DNA of 41,283 nucleotides, taken from positions 1 to 41,283 of the forward strand of contig JALWSB010000165.1 in the NCBI GenBank assembly GCA_027080345.1, written 5' to 3'. Each line of letters opens with the position of its first letter. Position 1 is the stretch's first letter. The DNA is from Robiginitomaculum sp. (GTDB lineage Bacteria; Pseudomonadota; Alphaproteobacteria; Caulobacterales; Maricaulaceae). Shown piece by piece: positions 1 to 10,668 of the stretch. A program made the translations under genes and the position numbers. The notes below the pieces were generated by a model. It did no database searches and was not told the DNA's origin. It worked only from the letters and a program-made list of their open reading frames with translations.

Positions 1-240
1 AAAAATCGCCCCCAGCAAAAACACAATAAAGAATTTGGCAAAAACGGCGGTAAAGCCCGCCATATAAAGCGTCGCATAATTGCTCTGGCCACTGTGCGCC
101 AAAGCGGGCAATAAGGGCAGCGACGAAGTCAGCGCCACCACCAGCGCACATAGCGGCCCGGCAACCAGAATGCTCCAGCCTTTCATGGCCAGATAAATCA
201 GCAAAACCAGCGCCGCCCCAAGACCCAACACACTTATCAT
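1..240 (-). CDS. GntP-family permease, N-terminal fragment (runs off the window start)
   Basis: Reverse-strand ATG at 240 opens MISVLGLGAALVLLIYLAMKGWSILVAGPLCALVVALTSS..., open to the window edge; hydrophobic and resembles GntP-family N-termini. Confidence 0.6.
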   Translation of the reverse strand, partial: MISVLGLGAALVLLIYLAMKGWSILVAGPLCALVVALTSSLPLLPALAHSGQSNYATLYMAGFTAVFAKFFIVFLLGAIF

Positions 241-254
241 CAGATTTTTCCTCG

Positions 255-1076
255 TTATGCCTGACCGCCATAGGCAATAAAGCCCGGATTAAGCCAAGGC
301 TTTTCTTGCGTCTTTTTGGCGTAAAGAAAGGCCGCACCGTCCAAAGTTTCCACGCGCCCACCGGCCGCTTCCAATATCGCCTGCCCGGCGGCGGTATCCC
401 ATTCCATGGTTGGCCAATGGCGTGGATAAACATCCGCCTCGCCCGCCGCCAATAAACAAAATTTCAACGATGAGCCGGCGCTGACCATGGTTTTGATATT
501 ATGCGCCGTTAACCAGTCATCGGTTTGCGGCGGCCGGTGTGAATATGATGCCACCGCAGCGAGGTTTTGCGGATCCGGGCGGCGCACCTGCATGATTGTG
601 CGCGCTACCTCTTTTGCCGTATCGCAAAGGCGGCAATCAATATGTCCCTGCCAGGCCCCTTGCCCCGCCTGCCCGCCAAAAACGCGCCCGCTCGCCGGGG
701 CGTAGATGAGGCCAAAAACCGGGCGTTTTTGATGGATCAGACCGATATTGACGGTAAAATCCTCACCGCCGCCAATAAACTCTTTGGTGCCGTCCAGTGG
801 ATCAACAAGAAAAAACGTCTCGCCGGTTTGTGGGTTATGCCCGGCCTCGACCGCCTCTTCGGCAATCACCGGAATATCCGGTGCGGCGCGGGTTAAAGCG
901 GCCAGCAATATGGCTTCGGCACGCTCGTCCGCAATGGTAACCGGTGAGCCATCGCCCTTTTGCCGCGCTTTTGGCCCCGCATCGCGCACCTCAAGAATAG
1001 CCCGCCCTGCCGCCAGCATGGCGTCCAGTAAAATATCAATCTGGTCAGGGCGCATAATGCTTGTCATGACTGTCAC
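255..1076 (-). CDS. cysQ: 3'(2'),5'-bisphosphate nucleotidase (inositol monophosphatase superfamily)
   Basis: EEAVEAGHN...[14 protein letters not shown] metal-binding motif and C-terminal [19 protein letters not shown]; next to cysNC. Confidence 0.9.
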   Translation of the reverse strand: MTVMTSIMRPDQIDILLDAMLAAGRAILEVRDAGPKARQKGDGSPVTIADERAEAILLAALTRAAPDIPVIAEEAVEAGHNPQTGETFFLVDPLDGTKEFIGGGEDFTVNIGLIHQKRPVFGLIYAPASGRVFGGQAGQGAWQGHIDCRLCDTAKEVARTIMQVRRPDPQNLAAVASYSHRPPQTDDWLTAHNIKTMVSAGSSLKFCLLAAGEADVYPRHWPTMEWDTAAGQAILEAAGGRVETLDGAAFLYAKKTQEKPWLNPGFIAYGGQA

Positions 1077-2938
1077 AAATAGCCCTTGTTTTGCAAAATC
1101 TCAAAAATATCCTGCGCCAAATCTTGCGCGCTGGCGGTTTCCGTCTGCACCCGAATATCGGCATTTTGCGGCTCTTCATAGGCTGAATCAATGCCGGTGA
1201 AATTCTTGATCTCGCCGGCCCGCGCCTTTTTATAAAGGCCCTTGGTATCGCGTGCCTCGCACACCGCCAAAGGCGTATCGACAAAAATTTCCAAAAACTC
1301 GTCATCATCGACCAAAGCGCGGGCCATTTGCCGCTCGGCGCGAAATGGCGAAATAAACGACACAAGAACGATCAAACCGGCATCGACCATAAGCCTGGCG
1401 GTTTCGCCAACCCGGCGAATGTTTTCCACCCGGTCTGCGTCAGTAAAGCCCAGATCTCGATTAAGCCCGTGGCGCACATTATCCCCATCAAGAAGATAGG
1501 TATGCGCGCCTTTTTCCATCAACAGCTTTTCCAGCCGGTTGGCGATGGTTGATTTGCCCGATCCGGAAAGTCCGGTAAACCACAAAACACACGGCTTTTG
1601 CCCCTTCATGCCGGCCCGCGTGCGCTTGTCCACATCCAAAGCCTGCCAGTGCACATTATCCGCCCGGCGCAAGCCATAAGCGATCATGCCCGCACCAACG
1701 GTTTCATTACTCATTTTGTCGACAAGGATAAAACTACCCAAGGTCCGGTTGTTTTTAAAAGCATCAAAAACCAGCGGCCGGTCAATTGAAATATTGCAAA
1801 ACCCGGTATCATTAAAGCCCAGCGTGCGCCCGGATAAATGTTCCAGACTGTCATAGCTGACAATATATTTCAGCGCGCTGATGGTGACATTGGCGCTTTG
1901 CGCCCCCAGCCGTATTTCCAGCTTGCGCCCCGGCAGGAGCGGCTTTTCATGCATCCATAAAATATGCGCCGCCATCTGGTCGCTGACCTCCAGCGGGTCA
2001 TCGGCGGCGCACAACACATCGCCGCGCCCCAGATCAATCTCGTCGGCCAATGTTACGGTGACAGATTCGCCCGCCTGTGCCATCTGCAAATCTTCGTCGG
2101 AACCGACAAGGCGGGCAATATGGCTGACCTGCCCTGAAGGGACGGCGCGCACCGCATCACCGGGCGCTAATGTTCCACTGGCCAACATGCCGCCATAGCC
2201 GCGAAAGTTTTCGCCCGGACGTATGGCCAATTGTATCGGCAGGCGCAAAGGCGCGGCGGCGCAAGATTCATTGATTTGCACTGTTTCCAGATGCGAGAGC
2301 AGGCACGGCCCCTTATACCAGGGCATGGACGCGCTGGATGTGGCAATATTATCGCCGCCACGCGCCGATACGGGAATTGCCGTAACCTCGACCCCGCCCA
2401 GTTTGTCGGCAAACGCAGCAAAATCACGTTCAATGGCGCGAAACGCCGCTTCCTCAAAATCCACCAGATCCATCTTGTTGACCGCCAGCACCAATTGGCT
2501 GATCCCCATCAGCGCGACAATGCTGGCATGGCGGCGGGTCTGGGTTAAAAGCCCGGCGCGGGCATCGACCAGCAAGACCGCCAGATCAGACGTAGACGCC
2601 CCGGTTGCCATATTGCGGGTGTATTGTTCATGACCGGGGGTGTCGGCAACAATGAATTTACGCGCTGGTGTGGAAAAATACCGATAGGCCACATCAATGG
2701 TGATGCCCTGTTCGCGTTCCGCCATCAACCCGTCAACCAGCAAGGAATAATCCAGCGTATCGCCAGCCCGCCCAATTTTTTTGCTTTCGCGTTTTAAAAG
2801 ATCAAGCGCATCGTCACTGACCTGATCACAATCATATAAAAGCCGACCGATCAGCGTGCTTTTGCCATCATCAACACTGCCGCAGGTAAGAAACCGCAAC
2901 ATATCTTTGTCTTTTTGCGGGGTCGGAAGAGCGGGCAT
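1073..2938 (-). CDS. cysNC: Bifunctional sulfate adenylyltransferase subunit 1 / adenylylsulfate kinase
   Basis: N-terminal GTPase motifs ([34 protein letters not shown]) fused to an APS kinase domain ([35 protein letters not shown]). Confidence 0.95.
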   Translation of the reverse strand: MPALPTPQKDKDMLRFLTCGSVDDGKSTLIGRLLYDCDQVSDDALDLLKRESKKIGRAGDTLDYSLLVDGLMAEREQGITIDVAYRYFSTPARKFIVADTPGHEQYTRNMATGASTSDLAVLLVDARAGLLTQTRRHASIVALMGISQLVLAVNKMDLVDFEEAAFRAIERDFAAFADKLGGVEVTAIPVSARGGDNIATSSASMPWYKGPCLLSHLETVQINESCAAAPLRLPIQLAIRPGENFRGYGGMLASGTLAPGDAVRAVPSGQVSHIARLVGSDEDLQMAQAGESVTVTLADEIDLGRGDVLCAADDPLEVSDQMAAHILWMHEKPLLPGRKLEIRLGAQSANVTISALKYIVSYDSLEHLSGRTLGFNDTGFCNISIDRPLVFDAFKNNRTLGSFILVDKMSNETVGAGMIAYGLRRADNVHWQALDVDKRTRAGMKGQKPCVLWFTGLSGSGKSTIANRLEKLLMEKGAHTYLLDGDNVRHGLNRDLGFTDADRVENIRRVGETARLMVDAGLIVLVSFISPFRAERQMARALVDDDEFLEIFVDTPLAVCEARDTKGLYKKARAGEIKNFTGIDSAYEEPQNADIRVQTETASAQDLAQDIFEILQNKGYL

Positions 2939-3840
2939 TAAAAATAACCTTCCTGTTTTTTCTTTTCCATGGAGCCGCTCTGGTCATGATCAATCAGGCG
3001 GCCGTGGCGCTCTGAATGGCGGCTGGCCTCCAGCTCATCAATAACCTCCTCCAGTGTTGCCGCCTCTGATTCTACCGCTGCGGTCAAAGGATAACAGCCC
3101 AGTGTGCGAAACCGTACCTTGCGCTGTTGCACATGCTCGCCAGGCTTTAGCGTCATGCGCGCATCATCGACCATGATCAACAGGCCATCACGCGCCACAA
3201 CCGGGCGTTTTTTGGCAAAATAAAGCGGCACCAGCGGAATGTCCTCCAGCGCGATATAGCGCCACACATCGGCTTCGGTCCAATTGGACAAGGGAAAAGC
3301 ACGAATGCTTTCGCCCGGCTTTATGCGGCCATTATAAAGGCGCCACAATTCCGGGCGCTGGCGTTTGGCGTCCCAGCGCTGGTTTTTGCTGCGAAAGGAA
3401 AACACCCGCTCCTTGGCCCGCGAGGCCTCTTCATCGCGGCGCGCGCCACCAAACGCGGCATCAAAGCCATGCATAGCCAACGCCTCTTTCAAAGCCTGGG
3501 TTTTCATCACATCGGTATAAAGCGCACTGCCGTGATCGAACGGGTTGACCCCGTCGCGCCGGCCTTGCGCATTGGTATGGACAATTAATTCCAGCCCCAG
3601 TTTTTTGACCAGCGCATCACGAAAGCTGATCATCTCTTTGAACTTCCAGCCGGTATCCACGTGAAGAAGGGGAAACGGCAAAGGCCCCGGCGCAAATGCC
3701 TTCATCGCCAAATGCAGCAAGACCGCCGAATCCTTGCCGATGGAGTATAAAAGAACCGGATTTTCAAACTGCGCCACCACCTCGCGGATAATGTAAATGC
3801 TTTCCGCTTCCAGCTGGCGCAAAAATGTGGGCTTTTCCAT
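2938..3840 (-). CDS. cysD: Sulfate adenylyltransferase subunit 2
   Basis: [49 protein letters not shown]...; the ORF-track start at 4536 is an upstream over-extension. Confidence 0.93.
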   Translation of the reverse strand: MEKPTFLRQLEAESIYIIREVVAQFENPVLLYSIGKDSAVLLHLAMKAFAPGPLPFPLLHVDTGWKFKEMISFRDALVKKLGLELIVHTNAQGRRDGVNPFDHGSALYTDVMKTQALKEALAMHGFDAAFGGARRDEEASRAKERVFSFRSKNQRWDAKRQRPELWRLYNGRIKPGESIRAFPLSNWTEADVWRYIALEDIPLVPLYFAKKRPVVARDGLLIMVDDARMTLKPGEHVQQRKVRFRTLGCYPLTAAVESEAATLEEVIDELEASRHSERHGRLIDHDQSGSMEKKKQEGYF

Positions 3841-3984
3841 AAAGGGTCTTTTCGATATGCGGGGCGCACCCCGCGTGCCAACGGATATGCCTGTTTTAAA
3901 GCCGTACCCGGCAATGACAAGGCATGACATGGATTGTACATTGCCCCGCCCCTTGATAAACCTGCGCCAACAAGGTGGTTTCAC

Positions 3985-4546
3985 ATGCATATTCGTTTTC
4001 TGGAATGACCGGGCCTGTGCCTGATTGAGCCAATAAAGCATGAGGACGAACGCGGGTTTTTCTGTGAAACCTACAAACAAGCCGCGCTTGCCGAAGCGGG
4101 CATTGATATTGCGTTCGTGCAGGACAATAATTACGGCCCCTGCCAGTTTCCTGAAAAGCTGATCCCGACGGTTATCCTCAAAGCCATGGCCGGCAAAGCG
4201 GTGCCGGTTCATGGTGATGGTCTGAATGTGCGCGACTGGCTTTATGTTGATGACCATGCCGATACGCTGTTGACCGTTTTGCAAAACGGGCGCATTGGCC
4301 AGACCTATAATATTGGCGGCAATAACGAACAAACCAATCTGGCGCTGGTCAAAATGATTTGCCGCAAACAAAGCCCCTACCGGCAATCCGACCGCCGCCG
4401 CGCTTGGCGTCTCGGCGGTATTTATTGAAACCCACCCCGACCCGGACAATGCCCCGTCCGATGGACCAAACATGATTGCCTTGCGCAATTTTGAAACGCT
4501 GGCCGCCGACCTGATCAAATTCGATGCCCTGGCCAAAAGCCTTTAG
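3985..4546 (+). pseudogene. Chimeric scar: rfbC 5' remnant, rfbB internal remnant and kdsA 3' remnant
   Basis: Frame 1: [47 protein letters not shown] (RfbC-like, in-frame TGA at 4006-4008), continuing as [52 protein letters not shown]...[20 protein letters not shown] (RfbB-like). Frame 2: [51 protein letters not shown] (KdsA C-terminus). Confidence 0.85.
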
Positions 4547-4584
4547 CGTAGAATCCATTATCAATCAGTGTCTGGGTTCATGAC

Positions 4585-5787
4585 CTAAAACACCTCGAAC
4601 AGGCCCGCCGCGCCCATGCCGCCGCCAACACACATGGTGCAGACGACATATTTGGCGCCGCGGCGTTTACCTTCGATCAGCGCGTGACCAACCATGCGCG
4701 CGCCGGACATGCCATAAGGGTGGCCAATAGAAATCGCCCCGCCATTGACGTTCAAAAGTTCATCAGGAATGCCCAGCTTATCGCGGCAATAAAGCACCTG
4801 CACGGCAAACGCTTCGTTAAGCTCCCAAAGGCCGATATCATCCATTTTCAGACCATTGGCGGCCAGCAGTTTTGGCACCGCGAAGACCGGGCCGATACCC
4901 ATTTCATCCGGGTTGACACCCGCCGCCCAAATGCCGCGATAGGCCCCCAAAGGCTCAAGCCCCCGGCGCTCCGCCTCTTTGGCTTCCATCACCACAGCGG
5001 CCGATGCGCCATCGGAAAGCTGTGATGCATTACCGGCGGTGATAAATTCGCCTTGCTTGATTTCCATGCCATCCTTGAACACCGGTTTCAGACCCGCCAG
5101 CGCTTCGGCGGTGGTGCCGGGGCGGTTGCCTTCGTCTTTTTCCAGTGTCACCTGATGTTCCAGAATTTTACCGGTTTCCTTATCCATGTATTTCATCACG
5201 CTGGGCAAGGGGACAATCTCGTCATCAAAACGTCCCGCCTCTTGCGCCGCGGCGGTGCGCGCTTGCGAACGCGCGGCGTATTCGTCCTGCGCCTCACGCG
5301 AAATATTATAGCGCCGCGACACCACTTCCGCGGTTTCCAGCATGGACATATAAAGCGTCGGCATGTGTTCCTTGATCCATGGATCGCGGGCGCGGAAGGT
5401 GTTCATGTGTTCATTTTGTACCAGCGAAATGCTCTCGCCGCCGCCGCCCACGGCAATGGTCATGCCATCGCAAAGGATTTGCTTGGCGGCAATGGCGATC
5501 CCCATCATGCCCGAAGCGCATTGGCGATCAACGCTCATGCCCGCCACGCTATCCGCGATACCACCCCGGATCAGCATTTGCCGGGCCGGGTTTTGACCGC
5601 CAGAGCCTTGTTGCATGGCGCACCCCATCACCACATCATCGACTTCGGCCCCTTCAAGGCCGGCGCGTGAAATAGCGTTGCGAATCGCGTGGCCACCCAA
5701 TTCCTGTAACTGGGTATTGTTAAACGCCCCGCGATAGGCCTTGCCTATGGGGGTGCGGGCAGTGGATACGATAACGGCTTCACGCAT
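4585..5787 (-). CDS. Acetyl-CoA C-acyltransferase (thiolase)
   Basis: [22 protein letters not shown]..., [49 protein letters not shown]. Confidence 0.93.
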   Translation of the reverse strand: MREAVIVSTARTPIGKAYRGAFNNTQLQELGGHAIRNAISRAGLEGAEVDDVVMGCAMQQGSGGQNPARQMLIRGGIADSVAGMSVDRQCASGMMGIAIAAKQILCDGMTIAVGGGGESISLVQNEHMNTFRARDPWIKEHMPTLYMSMLETAEVVSRRYNISREAQDEYAARSQARTAAAQEAGRFDDEIVPLPSVMKYMDKETGKILEHQVTLEKDEGNRPGTTAEALAGLKPVFKDGMEIKQGEFITAGNASQLSDGASAAVVMEAKEAERRGLEPLGAYRGIWAAGVNPDEMGIGPVFAVPKLLAANGLKMDDIGLWELNEAFAVQVLYCRDKLGIPDELLNVNGGAISIGHPYGMSGARMVGHALIEGKRRGAKYVVCTMCVGGGMGAAGLFEVF

Positions 5788-5912
5788 GGGACTCTCCTTT
5801 GGGATACAATTTTTCGCGCAAAGCCTAGCCGTACTTTCACCCCGCACGCAATCCCTTTACCGCGCATTAAGACTTTTGGGAGTCAGATGGACCCGATTCA
5901 TGGGAGTTTTTC

Positions 5913-6863
5913 GTGCGCATCCGGTTTGCTGTTTTTATTATGGCGATGGCCCTGACGGGTGTGTCAGCGGCGCGCGCCGAGGTGCGTGACATCACCCTTG
6001 GGATTAACGGAACCACCGCCCAGAGCGCGCTGATTTTCGATACTGCGCCGCAAGACGTATCTCTGGACGTGGACGGAACCCACATCACATTACTGCTGAA
6101 CGGGATGAGCGCCCGCGCCCGCACGATCAGTGCCCCGGATCCACATCTGGTTCGCGCGGTGACCATAGCCCCGGTTATTGCGGGTCTGAATGTACGCTAT
6201 ACATTAAGCCAACCACCCCTTGAGGCCCACGCGAACATCATTGGCAATACGGTGCGCCTGAACTTGCGTTTTGCCCATGACATCCGCGCCCAGCACGCCG
6301 TGATCGGCTTTGGCCCGGCGCGCACGGCAAGCGCCGCGCCCCATCATGCACCGACCAAAACCGCCAGCGCCAAACCGGCACCAGTCAAGCCACATCATGA
6401 CCAGCATGCCGCCCCGCCAGCCGCCCATAATACCACCCACGAGCCAATACCAAAAGCGCTCCTCGCGCCTGTCAAACCGGCCCCGGTCGGCAAAGGCCTT
6501 GTCCGCGAGGCCTCTTTACGCGCCGCGCCGGGCCTGAACGCCAAAGCCTGCGCCAGCGCCCAGGCCGCTATCAGCGCCGACCCCTGGGCGCTTGACAAGC
6601 TCTCGGTTTATGGGGCCTGCCTGGCCCGTGACGGGAAAAGAGATCAGGCCCGCGAGGTTTTTGAGCGGCTCTTGACCTTCGATCCGGACACGATGAGCGC
6701 CTATGTCGGGCTGGGAGCTATCGCGCAAGACGCAGGCGATATCAAAGCGGCCCGCGAATATTATCAGCAGGCGCTGGAGCTTGGCAGAACCGATGCGCAG
6801 GCGGCAAAAGTACAGGCGATGATTCAAAGCCTGCCCAAATCTGAGCCCGAAACAACACATTAG
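5913..6863 (+). CDS. Secreted/periplasmic tetratricopeptide-repeat protein
   Basis: GTG start with upstream GGGAG; signal-like MRIRFAVFIMAMALTGVSAARAE; Pro/Ala/His-rich linker; C-terminal TPR-like AYVGLGAIAQDAGDIKAAREYYQQALELGR. Confidence 0.65.
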   Translation: MRIRFAVFIMAMALTGVSAARAEVRDITLGINGTTAQSALIFDTAPQDVSLDVDGTHITLLLNGMSARARTISAPDPHLVRAVTIAPVIAGLNVRYTLSQPPLEAHANIIGNTVRLNLRFAHDIRAQHAVIGFGPARTASAAPHHAPTKTASAKPAPVKPHHDQHAAPPAAHNTTHEPIPKALLAPVKPAPVGKGLVREASLRAAPGLNAKACASAQAAISADPWALDKLSVYGACLARDGKRDQAREVFERLLTFDPDTMSAYVGLGAIAQDAGDIKAAREYYQQALELGRTDAQAAKVQAMIQSLPKSEPETTH

Positions 6864-6865
6864 AC

Positions 6866-6881
6866 TTGACGTTAACGTCAA
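6866..6881. promoter_or_regulatory. 16-bp perfect palindrome TTGACGTTAACGTCAA, candidate MerR/LiuR-type operator
   Basis: Perfect inverted repeat ending 18 bp before the MerR-family start codon. Confidence 0.65.
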
Positions 6882-6899
6882 CGTTATCTACAAAGCGCC

Positions 6900-7355
6900 A
6901 TGCCTGATCATGTGTGCAACACGTATACGATTTCCGAGCTCGCCAGTGAATTTGGCGTGACCGCCCGCACATTACGGTTTTACGAGGACAAGGGGCTTTT
7001 GACCCCTTGCCGCGAAGGGCACAGCCGCATATTCGACGCCGCCGACCGGGCCCGTCTGCGCCTGATCCTGCGTGGCAAACGGGTTGGTTTTGCACTTGAT
7101 GAAATTCGCGAAATGCTCGACATGGAATCCATCACCGCGGGCAATCCGGGGCATATGGATTTGTGGATCAAGCGCTTTCAACAGCGTATTGAGGCCTTGA
7201 AACAGCAACGCCGCGACATTGACGAAGCCATTGAAGAGCTGGAAACCGGGTGCGCCTGGATGGAAGCGCGCCGCGCCGACCAGGAGCCTTCCGATGAATT
7301 AAAATCCCGCGCCCGCGCTTTTGAGGCGCTGGCCCGCGCCCGCCTTGAACATTGA
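6900..7355 (+). CDS. MerR-family transcriptional regulator (LiuR-like)
   Basis: YTISELASEFGVTARTLRFYEDKGLLTPCREGHSRIFDAADRARLRLILRGKRVGFALDEIREML. Confidence 0.9.
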   Translation: MPDHVCNTYTISELASEFGVTARTLRFYEDKGLLTPCREGHSRIFDAADRARLRLILRGKRVGFALDEIREMLDMESITAGNPGHMDLWIKRFQQRIEALKQQRRDIDEAIEELETGCAWMEARRADQEPSDELKSRARAFEALARARLEH

Positions 7356-7375
7356 CGATCTATTAGGAGAACCCC

Positions 7376-9157
7376 ATGCCCACTTACACACCGCCCGTTC
7401 GCGACATGCAATTCTTGCTGCACGAAGTGTTGGATATTGCCCAATACGGCGATCTGCCCAAATTCTCCGAAGCGCCACGCGATCTGGCCGATGCGATACT
7501 GGATGAAGCGGCCAAATTTGCCCAAGGCGTATTGCAACCACTCAATCAGGTTGGCGACCAAAAAGGCTGTGTGCGTAATGATGATGGCTCAGTCACCACA
7601 CCGCCGGGCTTTAAAGACGCTTTTGACCAGTTTGTGGAAAATGGCTGGCCGCTTTTGGGCGCCGATCCTGAATTTGGTGGTCAGGGTCTGCCCGGAGTTT
7701 TGGGCATTGCTGTTTCTGAAATGATGAGCACCGCCAACACCGCTTTTGCCATGTATCCGGGCCTGACCCGCGGCGCGGTCGAAGCCATTCTGGCCGGCGG
7801 TACGGACGAGCAAAAACAAAAATACCTGCCCAAAATGACCGCATGCGAATGGGGCGGCACAATGAATTTGACCGAGCCGCATTGCGGTACGGATCTTGGC
7901 CTTCTTAAAACCAAAGCGGTGCCGCAGGCCGATGGCACATATGCCATAAGCGGGCAAAAAATATTCATCTCCTCGGGAGAACACGACCTGACAGATAACA
8001 TTATCCACATGGTGTTGGCGCGGATCGAAGGCGCGCCGGCAGGCACCAAGGGCATATCGCTGTTTATCGTGCCAAAAGTACTGGTGAATGATGATGGCAC
8101 GCTTGGGGAGCGCAATGGCGTTTCGTGTGGTTCTATCGAACACAAAATGGGCATTCACGGCAATTCCACCTGCACAATGAATTTTGACGACGCCACCGGT
8201 TATCTCATAGGCGAGGAAAACAAGGGCCTGCGCCTGATGTTTGTGATGATGAATGCGGCGCGCCTTGGCACTGGTATGCAGGGACTTTGCCAGGCCGAAG
8301 TCTCTTATCAAAACGCTGTTGAATACGCCAAAGACCGGCTTCAGGGGCGCTCTTTGACCGGCCCGAAAAACCCCGATGGCCCGGCCGATCCGATCATTGT
8401 CCACCCGGATGTGCGCCGCATGTTGCTGGAGGCCAAATCGGTGACCGAAGGCTGCCGGGCGTTTTTATACTGGACGGCGCTGCATGGGGATTTGGAAGAC
8501 TTGTCACCGGACGAAAAGGTGCGTGAAAAGGCCGGCGATTACATGGCGCTGCTGACCCCGGTGATCAAAGCCTATCTGACGGATCGCGGTTATCATAACG
8601 CCACCAATGCCCAACAGATTTATGGCGGTCATGGCTATATCGAAGAATGGGGCATGTCGCAATTTGTCCGCGATGCGCGTATCGGCATGATCTATGAAGG
8701 CGCTAATGGCGTGCAGGCGCTGGACCTTGTTGGCCGCAAACTGGCCATGCACGGTGGGCGACCGATTATGACCTTTATTGGCGAGTTGGATGCCTTTATC
8801 GCGCAAAACGAAGATGATGCTGACCTGAAACCCTTTATCGATGGCATGCGCACCACCCGGGGCCAGTTGAATGATGCGACCACATGGCTGATGGAAAATT
8901 CGCTCTCCAATTTTGATAATGCCGGGGCGGCCAGCCACGACTTTTTGCACCTCTTCGCCCTCACTGCACTTTCCTACATGTGGGCGAAAATGGCCAAGGT
9001 GGCGCTGGCCAAAAAAGATGAAGAAGCTTTCTACGCGGCCAAGCTGAAAACCGGGGCATTTTTCCTGAGCCATATTCTGCCCGCTTCGGCCATGCATCTG
9101 GCGCGGATTGAAGCTGGTGCCGATCACCTTATGGCGCTGGATGCGAGCGAGTTTTGA
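7376..9157 (+). CDS. Acyl-CoA dehydrogenase (long, ~593 aa form)
   Basis: MNLTEPHCGTDLGLLKTKA, QIYGGHGYIEEWGMSQFVRDARIGMIYEGANGVQALDLVGRKL, C-terminal extension. Confidence 0.92.
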   Translation: MPTYTPPVRDMQFLLHEVLDIAQYGDLPKFSEAPRDLADAILDEAAKFAQGVLQPLNQVGDQKGCVRNDDGSVTTPPGFKDAFDQFVENGWPLLGADPEFGGQGLPGVLGIAVSEMMSTANTAFAMYPGLTRGAVEAILAGGTDEQKQKYLPKMTACEWGGTMNLTEPHCGTDLGLLKTKAVPQADGTYAISGQKIFISSGEHDLTDNIIHMVLARIEGAPAGTKGISLFIVPKVLVNDDGTLGERNGVSCGSIEHKMGIHGNSTCTMNFDDATGYLIGEENKGLRLMFVMMNAARLGTGMQGLCQAEVSYQNAVEYAKDRLQGRSLTGPKNPDGPADPIIVHPDVRRMLLEAKSVTEGCRAFLYWTALHGDLEDLSPDEKVREKAGDYMALLTPVIKAYLTDRGYHNATNAQQIYGGHGYIEEWGMSQFVRDARIGMIYEGANGVQALDLVGRKLAMHGGRPIMTFIGELDAFIAQNEDDADLKPFIDGMRTTRGQLNDATTWLMENSLSNFDNAGAASHDFLHLFALTALSYMWAKMAKVALAKKDEEAFYAAKLKTGAFFLSHILPASAMHLARIEAGADHLMALDASEF

Positions 9158-10323
9158 TGATGGATAACGCTTTGGATTTCCCCCTGCCGGACTGGTACAC
9201 CGAAGAAGACATCAACATTTTTCGTGATGCCACTTTTGGTTTCTACGAACGTGAATGCGCCCCCCATTCGGAGCGCTGGCGCAAACAGGGCATCGTTGAT
9301 CGCGAAACCTGGAACAAAGCCGGGGCGATGGGTCTTTTATGCGCCTCCATGCCCGAAGAGTATGGCGGCGCGGGCGGTGATTACCGCCATGAAATGATCA
9401 TTATGGAAGAGCTGCACCGCGCCGGGGTCGATGGCTTTGGCATTTCCTTGCACAACGCCATTGTCGCCCCCTACATCCTGCATTACGGCACCGAAGAGCA
9501 AAAACGAAAATGGCTGCCCAAACTGGCGTCCGGCGAAATGGTCGGGGCCATTGCCATGACCGAGCCGGGGGCCGGATCAGATTTGCAGGGCATACGCACC
9601 CGCGCGCAAAAAACCGGTAATGGCTATGTGCTGAACGGCGCCAAAACCTTTATCACCAATGGCGGCACCGCCAATCTGATCATTGTTGTTGCCAAAACCG
9701 GCGCGGATGAAGGGGCCAAAGGCGTCTCCTTGATGGTCGTTGAAACAGACGGCGCGGAAGGCTTCAAACGCGGGCGCAATCTCGACAAGATCGGCAATCA
9801 TGCGCAAGATACCTCCGAGCTTTTCTTTGATGATGTAGAGCTGCCGGCCGATGCGCTTTTAGGCACTGAAGAGGGCCAGGGCTTTTACCAATTGATGGAG
9901 CAATTGCCGCAAGAACGCTTGAACATTGCGGTACAGGCTGTGGCCGCCATGGAACATGCCTTGCGCGAAACCATATCTTACGCCAAAGAACGCACGGCTT
10001 TCAAAAAACCGATCATGGCGTTTCAGAATACCCAGTTCAAACTTGCCGAATGCAAAACCAAGGCAACTGTGGCCAAAACCTTCACCTATCATTGCGCCGA
10101 ACGCCTCCTCAAAGGCGAGCTCGACGCCACCACCGCCTCGATGGCCAAATACTGGGTTTCGGAAGTCGAAGGCGAGGTTATGGACGAATGCCTGCAACTT
10201 TTTGGCGGCTATGGCTATATGGAAGAATACCCCATCGCGCGGATGTTTACCGACGCCCGCGTGCAACGCATTTACGGTGGCACCAACGAGATCATGAAAC
10301 TTCTGATCGCGAGGTCGCTGTGA
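9154..10323 (+). CDS. Acyl-CoA dehydrogenase
   Basis: AIAMTEPGAGSDLQGIRT, FGGYGYMEEYPIARMFTDARVQRIYGGTNEIMKLLIARSL; ATGA-type overlap with the preceding gene. Confidence 0.93.
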   Translation: MMMDNALDFPLPDWYTEEDINIFRDATFGFYERECAPHSERWRKQGIVDRETWNKAGAMGLLCASMPEEYGGAGGDYRHEMIIMEELHRAGVDGFGISLHNAIVAPYILHYGTEEQKRKWLPKLASGEMVGAIAMTEPGAGSDLQGIRTRAQKTGNGYVLNGAKTFITNGGTANLIIVVAKTGADEGAKGVSLMVVETDGAEGFKRGRNLDKIGNHAQDTSELFFDDVELPADALLGTEEGQGFYQLMEQLPQERLNIAVQAVAAMEHALRETISYAKERTAFKKPIMAFQNTQFKLAECKTKATVAKTFTYHCAERLLKGELDATTASMAKYWVSEVEGEVMDECLQLFGGYGYMEEYPIARMFTDARVQRIYGGTNEIMKLLIARSL

Positions 10324-10332
10324 TGGCAATTG

Positions 10333-10379
10333 CCCCCTCCGTCGGCTTCGCCGCCACCTCCCCCGCTTGCGGGGGAGGA
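10333..10379 (+). repeat. Palindromic repeat, copy A
   Basis: ccccctccgtcggcttcgccgccacctcccccgcttgcgggggagga; 45/47 identical to copy C. Confidence 0.85.
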
Positions 10380-10409
10380 AAACAGAGCGGGCGACCTTTG
10401 CTCCCCCGT

Positions 10410-10452
10410 CCTCATCCTGAGGTGCCCGGCGCAAGCCGGGCCTCGAAGGAGG
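10410..10452 (+). repeat. Dispersed palindromic repeat, CTCATCCTGAGG...TCGAAGGAGG type
   Basis: cctcatcctgaggtgcccggcgcaagccgggcctcgaaggagg; related element at 22169-22210. Confidence 0.7.
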
Positions 10453-10505
10453 GGAGAGCTGGCCGCGCAGCGGTCTTAAGGAGACAGGCCCGTTTCTTAT
10501 TCAAT

Positions 10506-10574
10506 CGTCATTCCGATGAAAATCGGAATCCAGAACAAAGTCACAACTGGATTCCGGCCTCCGCCGGAATGACG
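10506..10574 (+). repeat. Palindromic repeat, GTCATTCCG...CGGAATGAC type
   Basis: cgtcattccgatgaaaatcggaatcc...ggattccggcctccgccggaatgacg; related copy at 15022-15089. Confidence 0.75.
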
Positions 10575-10619
10575 GCCACCTCCCTTAGTTGCGAGGAAGG
10601 AAAGGTAAGCCTCTTTTTA

Positions 10620-10665
10620 TCCTCCCCCGTTCACGGGGGAGGTGCCCTGAAAGGGCGGAGGGGGG
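10620..10665 (-). repeat. Palindromic repeat, copy B, inverted relative to A and C
   Basis: Reverse complement ccccctccgccctttcagggcacctcccccgtgaacgggggagga aligns with copies A and C. Confidence 0.8.
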
Positions 10666-10668
10666 ATC

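Noticed and set aside
2938-4536. 532-aa extended cysD ORF
   Set aside because: Homology to CysD starts at [21 protein letters not shown] (3840); the upstream part is the antisense of the rfbC/rfbB/kdsA scar.
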